64,000 bases of DNA from Rhyacophila brunnea (taxonomy: Eukaryota > Arthropoda > Insecta > Trichoptera > Rhyacophilidae): NCBI GenBank assembly GCA_022495005.1, contig JAGYXB010001966.1:434001-498000 (forward strand). The letters run 5' to 3'. Both the position numbers and the translations under genes were made by a program. Under the pieces are notes generated by a model. It had not been told where the DNA came from. It searched no databases and was given only the letters and a program-made list of their open reading frames with translations. Numbering within the stretch: position 1 is the stretch's first letter; every line of letters begins with the position of its first letter. Shown here piece by piece: positions 22,652-33,459 of this stretch.

Positions 22652-22876
22652 TTTTCCGACCATGTCCGATTCTAATAGGATCATAATTATGGGCCTCCAC
22701 AGAGCAGAGGTTTGTATTAACAGATTTTGTTTTTTACAAGAAATGGATGTCAGCCACTTGCTCAACCTATTAGGTCACAAACAAATTGAAAAACAATACA
22801 TGTACTAGCCAGACCCAGGATTTGAACCTGGAACCCACGGCGTTATAGTCCAACGCTTAAACCGCGCGGCCACCGT
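22652..22876 (-). mobile_element. tRNA-derived SINE, family B, copy 1
   Basis: On the minus strand the head reads GTGGCCGCGCGGTTTAAGCG (A box), then GTTCCAGGTTCAAATCCTGG (B box core GGTTCAAATCC). The body contains AGGTTGAGCAAGTGGCTGAC and ends with GGACATGGTCGG. Copies lie at 23090-23305 (worn) and 61843-62075. The head is still clean enough to be mistaken for a tRNA gene, but the body identifies it. Confidence 0.9.
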
Positions 22877-23089
22877 GGGTGTGATTATTATATTGTGAGT
22901 ATTTTTTATAGTGACTGTTATAACCTGCTTAGAAAATAAAGTACGTTCAGATTTTATGAACGAGTAATTAAAAAAAGGATACTAATATAGCTTAATATAA
23001 AACGCATTATTATCGAACGTTGAAAGATGTACGTACATCCTACCAGTAGCGTGTGGCCCATAGATGCTGTAGATTCTCCGTATCTCCAA

Positions 23090-23305
23090 AAAAATTTTTT
23101 TACCATGATCGATCCTAAAAATATAATATGAGCCTCCCCAGAATGGCGGTTGTAGTAACATATTTTTGTTTTTAAGAGAAATTGATTTTAGCCACGTCGT
23201 TCTCAACCTACTCAATACTTTCGGTTCAAACACACATTGATAAACAACATATGAATTTATATGAGACTAATTATAAACCAGACGCTTAAACGCTCGATCA
23301 TCATG
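23090..23305 (-). mobile_element. tRNA-derived SINE, family B, diverged copy
   Basis: Co-linear with 22652-22876 in the same orientation: ACCATGATCGATCCTAAAAA, GAGCCTCCCCAGAATGG, AGAAATTGATTTTAGCCACG, CTCAACCTACTC. The tRNA-like head is decayed to GACGCTTAAACGCTCGATCA. Confidence 0.75.
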
Positions 23306-23341
23306 GACATATATTGGATATAGGAATTTATATGTATTAAT

Positions 23342-24368
23342 CAGCGGCGTGCGATGACTTTTCTTTAAACAAATGCTATTGAAAATAATACATATCGCTA
23401 TCTAAAAGCAACAGTGGGATAAATCAAAATACTAGTTTTGAAGTAATTGAACTTCAATGTTTATGTCATACAAAATGGTATAGTTTCTCACTGTTACTTT
23501 TGGGTAGCGATATTATAATGCACCTATTAATTGCTACATATTATCAGTTATTTAGAATTTTATAACTATTAGACTCTTGGCGGGCAGTCATTACAGTATT
23601 TTGGCGTATAGGTACAGGTTTGATACATTATTCTAAAAATATTTACATTTCGTCATTTTAATATTAAATAACATTTAGAAGAAGTGAATTTAAGTAAAAT
23701 TTACCATATCATTGTGTAATAAATACATATATGAGGCGTCTAATTCCAAAAAGCGATAAGTCCACATTTGGTCAAGATCGAGAAAAAATACGCACGTATT
23801 CTTTGTATAATTTTACACATGTATTGATCTATAAATTGCAAAACGCGACATAGCCCTACGAAAAAAAATATTTTAAGTCTCGATTTATTACAACGTATTA
23901 CAAAAAGTCCGTGTTTCATATTATTTAAAGCTTGGTTGATTTTGCGCGTGTTTAATTCAACCAATAAGGGAACGTTCAATATTGAAAAGGGCGTCTCCCA
24001 TGCCGTAGCATCTGGTAAACTTATGACAGTGCCACGGAAATATGTGCCTTATGCGGCGTAAATTAAAAAGTGAAGTACAAATAGCGCTACGTCCAATTTT
24101 ATTTTGCCTATATTTATTACATTTAAGAGTTTATCGGCTTTAACAAATTGCCACTTTGTTCTAATTTCGACATAGAATACAACGGAGAATACAATCTCAC
24201 GTTAAAACAAATAATTGGAGCTTGAAACATAAAAATGTTGTTTCCCGAAAATATTGAATTGTGGACTTGTCGCTATTTGTAATTAGACGCCTCATATTAT
24301 ATTATTACTCTACTGAATAATTCTGGGGGTGCGCCTCATCTGTAGCATCTATAGACCGCACGCCACTG
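23342..24368. mobile_element. hAT-like element with nested TA-flanked MITE
   Basis: The ends CAGCGGCGTGCG and CGCACGCCACTG are inverted (one mismatch), and the flanks GTATTAAT and GTAAAAAA match 5 of 8. CAGTGGCGTGC is a common hAT terminus. The element without its insertion is about 460 bp and non-coding. Confidence 0.65.
23732..24294. mobile_element. TA-flanked MITE nested in hAT-like element
   Basis: The left end TGAGGCGTCTAATTCCAAAA is mirrored by TTTGTAATTAGACGCCTCA at the right, with GCGATAAGTCCACA against TGTGGACTTGTCGC just inside; TA is present on both sides. That fits a Tc1/mariner-type MITE. A lone end of the same family (TTAGACGCCTCA) is at about 27171. An internal minus-strand frame of 79 codons (23740-23979) has no motif. 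Confidence 0.7.
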
Positions 24369-24769
24369 GTAAAAAAAATGGTGGAAAAATAAAAAAAATA
24401 TATGAAAAATCTTTTTTATTATGTAATCATCATAATATTACTAAAAAATAAGGAGTAGAAAAAACTTAAGCATAGTGTCCTCTGAAGAAACAAATAGGCA
24501 AATATATAAGACAGCAAATAAATAAATAAATTTATCTCTTGGGATAGCTGAAGAGACATTCATCCTATTTTTTATTCCTTCCCTTCTGTCACTGCAGATA
24601 ACTTGTCTTAGTAATTATTATCTTAATGGCCAACAACACGGGATGTTTCTCAAACTAACAAAGTAATTAATTTGTTTAAATATCTATCAGAATTAATGTG
24701 CTTTAACCTCTTGCATCATTGCGTAAGCTTGTACATGCCAACCAATTTAACGAGACATTGAAGTTAATA

Positions 24770-24980
24770 ACCCCACCAAACCACACCCGCCCCGCAACAC
24801 ACCCGGTCTTAATCGGGCGTATCACCAGACCCTACGTTTGGTGTGAAGTATCATTTTTATGACTGGGAATGTCTCAGGAGCAGTTACCCAAGACTAAGGT
24901 CACCACGCTCTGAAGTGATCTTTAACTGAGTTTTCTGATTTTCCTCTAATGCAAAGTACCGGGGGAGAGAAAAGGCACAG
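24770..24980 (-). mobile_element. R1-like LINE fragment
   Basis: Aligns with 8610-8850 over about 200 bp (GTCTTAATCGGGCGTATCA, CAGGAGCAGTTACCCAAGAC, CACCACGCTCTGAAGTGA). Orientation follows the coding remnant at 8465-8860. No readable frame. Confidence 0.55.
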
Positions 24981-25121
24981 AGAATTAACAAAATGTAATA
25001 CGACGTACGATTAATATATTATATGGTAACCATAAAAGAATATATATGGTAACTTTATCACATGAAAACTTATGGACGCTTAAAATTATTTTTTAAGCAA
25101 TGCACGTCTATAATTATTGTT

Positions 25122-25330
25122 AAGCCTCAGCTGAGGCATGGTCTAAACTAAAACGGTCGTGACAAGGCGATGCGCGGATTGTGCAAATGACGCGTGCCGA
25201 ACGGAATATAATTTGTCATAAAAATCCAACATGTGTCCATTTAATATTATGTTTATTGTTATATTATTATTGTATTATATTGTTATTGTAATAATAATAG
25301 TATATTCATTGACATTTTTTTCTTTTTTAA
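25122..25330 (+). mobile_element. R1-like LINE deletion derivative
   Basis: The left part CCTCAGCTGAGGCATGGTCT and GGCGATGCGCGGAT matches 35461-35512, the start of the better LINE copy, while the right part TATATTCATTGACAT plus oligo-T matches its 3' end at 36709-36735. About 1.1 kb of ORF is absent, so this is an internally deleted copy. It runs directly into the foldback fragment at 25335. Confidence 0.6.
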
Positions 25331-25334
25331 GTAC

Positions 25335-25915
25335 CTACGTCATACTCCTTACTTCAATTATAGTTTTTCAATTTATGGCTACGGCCGTATGTTGTAGCTT
25401 AACCACTGGGGAATGTCAAAAGAAATGGCGTATTAAAAAAAACACTACCTTATTCTTAGGTCAATAATTATTATAAAGCAATCATTATTCATAACATGTT
25501 TATCACACTTGAATGGTCAAGGACATAGCTTATAATAAATATCTTTAGAATCATCTTCAAATGTGTTAATCTTGCCGATTTTTTGAATAATAAAATGCCT
25601 AATTCTTGTCAAATTTGGGATCACAGAGATTATCAATATATTTTTTTATCGTAAATATTTTACTAAAATTATCTCATCATAAATTATACTAATGGTTTTA
25701 TAAATGCGATTAAAATTAATAAATGTAAAAAATCTTAACACCACTGCACATTCATGTACCGAAATATGACTATATTCTAAAACATTAGAGCGAGAGGTTT
25801 AAAAGAATACTATTTTATGTAACAAAAATACTTGAGAGAACTACGGAGTGTCCCGGATCATGGTTTGAAAATACAATAAAAACTCAATTTTGACCTACGA
25901 CGAGCATGTGGGCCG
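25335..25915. mobile_element. TTAA foldback family, right arm only
   Basis: From ACTTCAATTATAG through GGCTACGGCCGTATG to GACGAGCATGTGGGCCG, followed by TTAA at 25916-25919. The outer end here is the GGGCCG type, not the CCCCCC type of copy 1. Left arm missing. Confidence 0.75.
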
Positions 25916-26370
25916 TTAACTCATGAAATGAGAATAGGAATTCCTCCCTATAATTAGGCAATGTACCTATTCAAAATGTTACTTGTAAGTAAGATTACAA
26001 TAATAAAATATTTTGTAAACGGGAATATTAATTAATGTTGGGGTTCAAGCGGAGTCCAATGTAATATTTTATTTTAGTTAATATTAATACAACTCGGCTG
26101 TCGGATATATTAATTCCAAGAAGAGAACCCTCGGACACAAAACATAACTTTACTTATATCGATGTTAATACGGAAATTGACCAGTGGAATAATTTTATTC
26201 CTTTATTTGATGATACTCGTAGTACATAATATTATAAGCGGGTACGTGTTGTGATAAGGAGATCAGTGAAGAACTGAAGTATGATTATTGAGAGTGTGGG
26301 TGTTTATTTGACGATATGTTATAGGTCATATTATTATGATTGTGTTAAGCTGCGGATAAAAAATACTTAA

Positions 26371-27086
26371 GGGAGAACGTGCGCCGCGTAGGTCAAAATC
26401 ACCATTTTAATCACCGTTTAAAAAAAACGTTTTTTTTCGGTTAGGTACATGTTCAAACACGCGCGTTAACATGATCTTACTCCCTACTTCAGTTATAGTT
26501 TGTCAATTTATGGCTACGGCCGTATGTTGTAGCTTAACCACTGGGAAATTCCCATAGGAATGGCGTATTTCAAAAAAATACTACCTAATTCTTAGTTCAA
26601 TAATTATTATAAAACAATCATTATTCGTAGAATGTTTATCACACTTGAATGGTCAAAGACATTGCTTATAATCAGTATCTCAAGAATTATCTTCAAATGT
26701 GTTAATCTGAATAATAAAATGCCTAATTCTTGTGAAATTTGCGATCACAGAGATTATCAATATAATTTTTTATAGTTAATATTTCACTATAATAATTTCG
26801 ACGTAAATTTACTAATGGTTTTATAAATGCGTTTAAAAATTAATAAATGTAAAAAAATTGAACACCACTGCACATGGATGTACTGAAATAACTGTTTAAA
26901 ATAATACTATTTTATGTAATAAAAATACTTTATGCAGTCATCAAAAATGTTTAAAATAAATATGAAGGATAATAAGGCTTCAAAATTATATAAATAGATT
27001 ATCTACAACGTTTAAGGAATGTCCAGGATCACGCTTTGAAAACACCATAAAAGCTCCATTTTGACCTACGCGCAGCACGTGGGCCA
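26371..27086. mobile_element. TTAA foldback family, internally deleted left arm
   Basis: Left end GGGAGAACGTGCGCCGCGTA and right end TACGCGCAGCACGTGGGCCA, with TTAA on both sides (26367-26370, 27087-27090). The left arm is only about 60 bp before the central motif (GGTACATGTTCAAACACGCG), whereas the right arm is full length. TTAA on both sides shows that the shortened form itself may have transposed, or that the deletion was later. Confidence 0.8.
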
Positions 27087-27090
27087 TTAA

Positions 27091-27880
27091 GAAATTTTGT
27101 TAGAATTTGATCATTATATAATATTATGTATCATTAGGTATATGTGATATCGACTTTTGTTTTTTGTTGTTAGACGCCTCATTTACATATCTTAATAATC
27201 TTTGTACCACTGATATTAAATATATATTTAGTTAATTATAATTGTTATTAACCTTTGATTTAATATTATATCACATTTAAATTAGACCGAAACACTTTTT
27301 ATCTACATAGTGCATCACATAGCACATCAAAGCTACTACAAACACTCGATAATGACAAGTCAACTAATTGTTATTTAAAAAAATAAAGTTATTCAGAGGC
27401 TTTACCATAGAACAAATAATAATTAAAATTCCTATAAATATGCTATATACTAATACAGTACGATTTGACGTAGGGTTTTGAATGTGTGAGTGTCCTACGA
27501 AAATGAACCACGCATTTATAGTCGTGCAATAGCGTGTGTAATACACCAATATTAAATGAGCGTCAATGCATAAACCGAGAGCAGTTGAAGTATGACGTAT
27601 TCTTGACACGTGTTTAAATTTATCCCGTATTCTTCCTTACTCGAAATCGGTTGCCTGCTTCTCCTTACCCGTTAGGTATTTCAGTTCCCATTATTTCTGA
27701 GTTCCCTGGGCTCTACCTAACTTTTTGTACTGATAAGGCAGATTTGTTTCTTTTGTAAGGGTTTTTTAGTAGCTCAACAATGATATACTAATTTTATTTC
27801 AAAGCCTAACAAATATTTTAGGAAATATTATTTCTTAATTATGATGCGTTTTAACTTCTATCTAGAAAAACCAATGACAT
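27091..27880. other. No recognisable feature
   Basis: AT-rich DNA. A lone TTAGACGCCTCA at 27171 matches the end of the MITE at 23732-24294. The minus-strand frame of 81 codons at 27364-27609 has no motif. Confidence 0.45.
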
Positions 27881-28230
27881 TATCAATGGACAACGCACTC
27901 AATACTGTAGCGAGCAAGTAAATTTGCGCATAGCGACATTCGCACATATATAGGTAGACGTCACGCAATTGCCATTATGCGATATCGCGCATCGGGAAAT
28001 TATACCAATGTCACCTTTATTTTAATGGCGTTAGAACAGTGTTTCTAGTGTTAATGTTCATTTGAGCAAACCCGTTCGAACCGAACCATTCGGCAGACCC
28101 GACAAAAAGCATCGGGAATTTAAAGCAATATCACCTTTATTGTAATGGCGTTAGTACAGATTATGCCATTCGGCAGACCCGACAAAAAAGTGAGTGTCAT
28201 TTTTTTTCCAGATGCTTCGTCCATATTAAT
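27880..28230 (+). repeat. Unknown repeat with internal duplication, partner of 60512-60862
   Basis: About 350 bp are shared with 60512-60862 at high identity. Within the unit, about 50 bp beginning CATCGGGAA and ending GGCGTTAG-ACAG occur twice (27990-28039, 28110-28159), and CATTCGGCAGACCCGACAAA occurs twice. No terminal repeats or coding frame identified. Confidence 0.85.
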
Positions 28231-28419
28231 CTCATTGAGAAAAACCAATACGTTTATGCAATATAATGATGAATTGGTTAAGTTGACTGAGTCGCATCAT
28301 AACTGGTATAATTAAAACCGTGTGCTTTTGAAAACCTGTGTTGGATTCCGCCCTAAGTCCGCCCTAGAAAACGTCTCCCTCCCCCTCTTGTCCTGGCCTA
28401 GTTCCGCCTACCGCCACTA

Positions 28420-28671
28420 ATGACAACGAGACTGCGACGACAGAAGATATCCCCCTTTCGTCGCAATGCCATCGCATCGCGAGCCAATTATTTCTTGTGG
28501 CCTCTGGAAGGTTCTTCAAGGGTTAAAAATATTTCTGTTAGCCATGCTTTCTTTATAAAACAAATAATGATATTTTATTATAATTACAAATTAATGTGTA
28601 TTTATATGATCATTAATAATTATACTAGAGAATACAGGATTGGTGAATCCATTAATCAACAACTTTGGTAA
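28420..28671 (+). CDS. Unrecognised 83-codon open frame
   Basis: Starts MTTRLRRQKISPFRRN in a GC-richer block (28330-28515) and continues into AT-rich DNA with no motif. CTTCAAGGGTTAA at 28508-28520 resembles the right end of the MITE at 1379-1525, so the block may be the remnant of a piggyBac-like element. Not considered a real gene. Confidence 0.15.
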   Translation: MTTRLRRQKISPFRRNAIASRANYFLWPLEGSSRVKNISVSHAFFIKQIMIFYYNYKLMCIYMIINNYTREYRIGESINQQLW

Positions 28672-28795
28672 ACAACGGTTTATAGTTTACATAATAATGA
28701 TTACTTACAATCAGCGTACAATAATTATTAACAATATTCAAGTAGATTCCGGTGAGAGGCCAGATTCGACCTTCCAGCGGGTCTATTAGACACAA

Positions 28796-29075
28796 GGCTG
28801 CTTTCGGCCGCTACGACGGCTAACCTAGGGTAAGTTTGTATCAAAATATTAGAACTTATTGTTACAATTACAGTAAGTTGATTATAATTGTTGCAATAAA
28901 TGCTATATTTTGACAGCTATATCTTGGCTGTGATAAAATTTAGAGCGAGATAGACAGTTTTTACTGTTTAGACGGCTAACTTATTGTAACAATTATAATA
29001 CCTCAATACAAAATAATATGTAATAAATACTTTTTCACTTTATCACTTTAGCGGTCGATAGTCGCCTTGTGTATA
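28796..29075. mobile_element. Worn copy of the foldback at 59712-60006
   Basis: Shares TTGTTACAATTACAGTAAGT, TAATTGTTGCAATAA, TAGAGCGAGAT and GACGGCTAACTTATTGTAAC with 59780-59945, and ends with GTCGATAGTCGCCTTGTGTA, close to the terminal arm of that element. Arms are less complete here. Confidence 0.6.
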
Positions 29076-29827
29076 GAACAGACCTGCAGGTATCCTTCTC
29101 ATTAGCAGATACCGCCGGTTAGATAGTATAGAACTATACCTGCTGCTGACATTCGTACGAACAGGTAGTCTGTTACAATAAATTATTGAAGGTTATAAAA
29201 TATGTACAGAAACATATTATAAAACAATAATAATAATATTTAAATTGCAGCCAACTCAAGACCTTCAGAAGCCAGTTCTAGCCCAATCCTCGAAAAGGAG
29301 GGGGTGCCAATTGAGTAGATGTTAATACCTACGTAATAATAGCCATCATCATCACCTGTACTCTACATCCGTAGACAGACGAGCGGTTTTGTATCAGTCT
29401 TTTCTTTAAATTTACTTTGTATTAAAATAAATAATATCAAGAGTTGACAGTTTATTTTTCGATAGGTATCAAATAATGAAATGTCAAAGTCAATTTTCTT
29501 GATAAATAAATCGACGGTGCCCATATTTTTTGCATTTTTATCAAAAACCAACATGACAAATCTTCAGATTGATAAGATAATTACCAGAATAAATCGTTTT
29601 TAAATAACTATATATTTGAAGAACCAAAACAAGATGTAACCTCTACTTCTATCTGTCTAAGATAACCTTCATCTCCAGCCTTGGCTTCGGAGATAACGTG
29701 TAGGTACATTTCTACACAGTTCAACAACAGCAGTTTAGGTATTCGAACTCTTTATTTTCCTTCTGGCTTATTAAGTAATAGCTTATACGACGATTGGGTA
29801 TCTTGCACTCATAAAGCATGGTCTACC

Positions 29828-30227
29828 AAACTTTAACGTGTACGACGACCCGTATCCGGAAATTTGTACGTAAACAGTTCACCGCAGGACACTTATTCGT
29901 GCGCCGCAGTACGTGAAACATGAGTTCGTGTAACATTTAATCAAATTACGAGTTCTTCGTTGAACATTTTACCGTGGAGTATATTTGTACGTATGCTACA
30001 ACATGTGGAGATGTCTTTATTAGGTTAGGTTAGGGTTAATCTAATTGGAATAGTACTATTTGCAAACTATCGCCGCATTTTGTAAGATACGTACAAATGT
30101 ATTCCACGGTGAAATTTTATACGAACTCATGTTTCACGTACTGCGGCGCACGAATAAGTGTCCCACGATGAACTGCATAATATGTACGACTTACATGTAA
30201 CTACGACGACCAACATAAACTTTCACT
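29828..30227. mobile_element. Foldback element with TTAGG core
   Basis: Arms pair over more than 100 bp: CACTTATTCGTGCGCCGCAG and TACGTGAAACATGAGTTCGT in the left arm are exactly mirrored at about 30122-30168, and ACCGTGGAGTATATTTGTAC is mirrored by GTACAAATGTATTCCACGGT. The loop contains TTAGGTTAGGTTAGGG at 30020-30040. Borders are approximate; no clear target duplication. No coding capacity. Confidence 0.75.
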
Positions 30228-30366
30228 GGTTTTATACTGACACAGGTTCTGTGTGGTGAGTTGAATACTGATATAGATAGAGCCACACCATGATTCCAGC
30301 TTCTCAATGTCCGAATTATCCAGATCACGATCCTCAATAATGCAGTTCTAACAACGAAGAATTATT

Positions 30367-30577
30367 GGTACTGTTCGGTTATGAGGAATACAGCGGAAAA
30401 CACATTTTGAAAATGTCTGATATAATTGGATTATTTTGTTAGTTTGGGTTAGTTTAGGTTAGGTTAGGTTGGGTTAGGTTAGGTTAGGTTTGGTTAGGTT
30501 AACCTAACAAATAATCCAGTATATCGGCTATTTTAAAAATGTGTTTGCCGCTGTATTCCTCATAATCGAACAATACC
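30367..30577. mobile_element. TTAGG-cored palindromic MITE, 8-bp target duplication
   Basis: The left arm GGTACTGTTCGGTTATGAGG and on to GGATTATTTTGTTAG is mirrored by the right arm (ending CATAATCGAACAATACC). The loop is almost entirely a TTAGG array (about 30438-30508). The flanks are GAATTATT (30359-30366) and GAATTATT (30578-30585), a perfect 8-bp duplication. A sister copy is at 33246-33459. Confidence 0.9.
30438..30508 (+). repeat. TTAGG array in MITE loop
   Basis: TTAGGTTAGGTTGGGTTAGG and similar units, plus orientation, directly between the palindrome arms of 30367-30577. Confidence 0.9.
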
Positions 30578-30817
30578 GAATTATTTTAGAGTTGATAGCA
30601 GTATAAAGTGTTAATATTATATTATAAGCTTTTGAAAAAGTTCTAGTTGACCAGTACAGTGAGCTTTTGGTGTAATAATTCGCAACAACGCAGTTTATTT
30701 TTTATCTCGCTTAAGTTATGTAAGCTTTCTGAATGGAAAGTGACTTTGTCATTAGTCGTGCAACTAGAGCGAGCTTTAAGATGTATGATAGCTTTTTAAC
30801 AATGAGTGTTACTCGGT

Positions 30818-30930
30818 TACTTGAGTCCGTAGCTTAATTGATAAAAAACACTCTCGCTGCATGTAATAGATCTCCGTTCATATTTCACTGGATGCAAGAG
30901 TTTTTCTATGTATAATAAAATTTTTGAAAC
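30818..30930 (+). mobile_element. tRNA-like SINE remnant
   Basis: CCGTAGCTTAATTGATAAAA fits a tRNA A-box region, and CTCCGTTCATATTTCACTGG lies where a B box would be (degenerate from GGTTCAAATCC). A-rich AT tail follows. Probably the head of another SINE; not a functional tRNA. Confidence 0.4.
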
Positions 30931-31228
30931 TATTGCATTATTTATTTTATACTCGTATTAAATTAATAAAATATTTTTATTACCTAAATAGAATTCTTGA
31001 ATAGAAAATTCTTTAATATTAGTATTAATACTATCGACCGAGGGTACTTGATGGAATTTAAATTTAAATTCTAATAGATTTAACTTTTATACTATTCCAT
31101 TGAGTCTTTTTTTTGCAACCCAGTTTTCGCCTTTCGACATCTTAAGGTACTATGTGCACTTAACCAAATACATAATACACTGAATTCTCACTTATATAAT
31201 AAATTCATACAATAAAGTAGGTTAAAAC

Positions 31229-31464
31229 CAGCGCTCGAAATGAAAAAAATTACGAACCGGAGCGGTCGACAGTTTTCTGAAGATATTCACATAGTTATCA
31301 AATTGTGTTTTTTATAAAAAAAAATAAGTGTATTAGATTTTTTATTATATGGCCTATCTAGCTCATTCGGTCAAATTATTTTTTCCACGAGACGGAGCGA
31401 TAATTTTACCGATTTCACGAACAGGAACGGCGCTCCGGTGCGCTCCGGTCCATTTCGAGCCCTG
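31229..31464 (-). mobile_element. CAGGGCTCGAAA-type hAT MITE
   Basis: The 236-bp element runs from CAGCGCTCGAAATG to CATTTCGAGCCCTG with flanks GTTAAAAC and GTTAAAAT (7/8). It aligns in inverse orientation to 53594-53833 (GACGGAGCGA, CACGAACAGGAACGGCGCTC). Strand is given relative to that copy. Non-coding. Confidence 0.85.
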
Positions 31465-31629
31465 GTTAAAATTTTATCACCTACCCATTAAGTCAAAGAT
31501 CACAATAAAAAAATATAACAAACTATGAATAGTTGAAGTGTTTGTCAAAAACTTCTTTCACTAATAATACAATCAAGTAACGTATGAATCGTCAAAACCC
31601 TAATATTTGGTCATTAGATAATAAAACTA

Positions 31630-31690
31630 CTGCTATTACTACATACGGGTTCAAATCCCGTCGGAGGTTGTATTTTTTTCAAATGTGTTT
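31630..31690 (+). mobile_element. tRNA-like 3' half, SINE remnant
   Basis: ACGGGTTCAAATCCCGTCGG forms a perfect T-arm with B box. The 5' part (anticodon and D arms) is not recognisable, so a functional tRNA is unlikely. Confidence 0.4.
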
Positions 31691-31949
31691 TTTTTCTAGT
31701 GGGTATATATCTGAGGTGTTTTCAAGTTATGTATGATCAATATTATACAGAATGTTACATTTTCAAATCGTGTGAATTATTCGTTGAAAAAGAAATGGTT
31801 ATTAAAAATAAATTTTTACCTGTGTTTTTGTTATTTACAAAACGTCTCGATGTAGAGCGTAGTGATATATATGATCGAATCCTGGAAGTTAAAGGAACGG
31901 ACAATAAGAGAAGAGATATGGCTGAATCAGCGCATCGTCCTGGGCTGAT

Positions 31950-32165
31950 CACAATTACCAATGAGAAGGTTTTAAGACAAGCCAATAAGAGAAACTGCAT
32001 ACTTCAGCCATATTTTCCGCAATAAGAAGTATGATTTTCTCCAACTTACAATGCAGGGGGATGGTAGAGAGCAGTAAAAGAGATTTTCTTGGCTATGTAA
32101 CCTTCATAAGTGGCTCAATATACAAAATGTCGAGCATTAATTATTGTTACTATTAGCCCAGAATA
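31950..32165 (+). mobile_element. LINE reverse-transcriptase C-terminal fragment
   Basis: Plus-strand pieces EKVLRQANKRN, then in another frame FSHIFRNKKYDFLQLTMQG, then RFSWLCNLHKWLN correspond to VLRSIKTRKLQYLGHIMRGQ and ISWLKNLRDW of the cleaner copy at 40771-41040. Two or more frameshifts. The open frame from 31699 joins the upstream repeat X fragment to this LINE and is not a gene. Confidence 0.6.
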
Positions 32166-32289
32166 GGGAACAACCTTCGATAAAAGAGATCATTTTGACA
32201 AGAAGAATCAATATAATATTAAACATACACAATATTGAAAAAACGTCTGAGGAAATATATTATAACAAATAGAAAAAATCTTTTTTGAA

Positions 32290-32355
32290 AAAATTAAGAC
32301 ACCCTGCATCTCCCGGGTTTCGCGCCCATGCACATAGACCACTATGCTATAGGTG
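32290..32355 (-). mobile_element. Possible tRNA-like SINE remnant
   Basis: The minus strand reads TATAGCATAGTGGTCTATG (A-box-like) followed by a degenerate B box around CGCGAAACCCGGG. Weak. Confidence 0.25.
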
Positions 32356-32629
32356 TCATACTTAATTGCGACAAATTTTAACAAAGGGCTCATAATACTC
32401 TGAAGCGCTTTCCAAATTAAGTTACTATTGGCGATCGGCTTTTGTATATTAAATCAAAGTAGGTATTACTTTAATTACTAACCGACTTCACGGATCACTC
32501 CAAGATTTTTTGTTAACTTACTTGAAATTGCTAATAATTGTGTAGGTGTCTTACTTTTTTCAAAAAAGATCTTTTCCATTGGTTATAATATATTTTTTCA
32601 GAAGTGTTTTCAAAATCATTATGTACCTC

Positions 32630-33215
32630 TCTATGTTTTCGATGACGCTCTCGATGTTGAGAGCGTAGACAGCTTCAAGCACCTGGGGCTACACATTACG
32701 GGAGATGGCATTTTGCAGAAAGAGTTCGCTATCCGAATGGGAATGGCTGGAGCAACATTCAACTCGATACGGAATGTCTGGGACTCACGATTGTACTCGG
32801 TCAAAACCAAATGCCACCTATTCGACGCTTGCATTCTGACGGTGCTGCTTTGCGGTAGCGAATCATGGCACTTTATGAAGGCTCAGAGCAACCGTATACT
32901 GATCTTCGAAAACAGATGTTTGCGACGAATACTGGGTATGACTTTAGGAGCAACGAGGAGATAATAGAACGCACCAAGCAGCCTTTCATCACGCTAAAAG
33001 TAAAGAGGCGACGTTGAACCTGGCTCGGCCACGTGCTACGGATGCCAGAAGAGAAACCGAGCGGATTCCGGCGTCATGGAAGGTCGCTAAATACAATCTA
33101 CAGAGTGTATACGGCGGAGCTACAGGATGCTGGTTTGACCTGGAATGAAGCAAGAAGACTGGCGAGCGACAGGGATTCTTGGAGGCGTCTCGTGGTATCC
33201 ATATGCTCTAGTTAA
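32630..33215 (+). pseudogene. LINE reverse-transcriptase C-terminal pseudogene
   Basis: The first frame gives ESVDSFKHLGLHITGDG, then KTKCHLFDACILTVLLCGSE, then FENRCLRRILGMT: the FKYLG..I..DG, LLYGCE.W and RRILGI landmarks found after the palm of many insect non-LTR reverse transcriptases. After a stop at about 32963 and a frameshift it resumes with WLGHVLRMPEEKPSGFRRHG and ASDRDSWRRLVVSICSS. GC content is well above the surroundings. The endonuclease and RT core are absent (5' truncation). Its 3' end is immediately followed by the TTAGG-cored MITE at 33246. Confidence 0.85.
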
Positions 33216-33245
33216 GGGGCGGATATGTCCGAAGAAGACCTATGT

Positions 33246-33459
33246 GGTACTGTTCGGTTATACGGAATACAGCGGAAAACGCATTTTGAAAATAGCCGAT
33301 AAACTGGATTATTTGTTAGGACAACCTAACCAAACCTAAACTAACCTAACCCAACCCAATCTAACCTAACCTAAACTAACCCAAACTAACAAATAATCCA
33401 GTTTATCGGCTATTTTCAAAATGCGTTTTCCGCTGTATTCCGTATAACCGAACAGTACC
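33246..33459. mobile_element. TTAGG-cored palindromic MITE, second copy
   Basis: Ends GGTACTGTTCGGTTATACGG and CCGTATAACCGAACAGTACC are perfect inverses; arms extend to GGATTATTTGTTAG on both sides. The loop at 33323-33390 is an AACCT array, opposite in orientation to the array of the first copy at 30367. The flanks (ACCTATGT, AAAAAATA) do not match, so no target duplication is visible. Confidence 0.9.
33323..33390 (-). repeat. TTAGG array in MITE loop
   Basis: AACCTAACCAAACCTAAACT and similar degenerate units between the arms of 33246-33459. Confidence 0.9.

Noticed and set aside
22800..22876. A tRNA gene on the minus strand
   Set aside because: Clean A and B boxes, but it continues into the family B SINE body shared with 61843-62075.
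31699..32025. A 108-codon gene
   Set aside because: The frame joins dispersed repeat X to a LINE C-terminus; both parts occur separately elsewhere.
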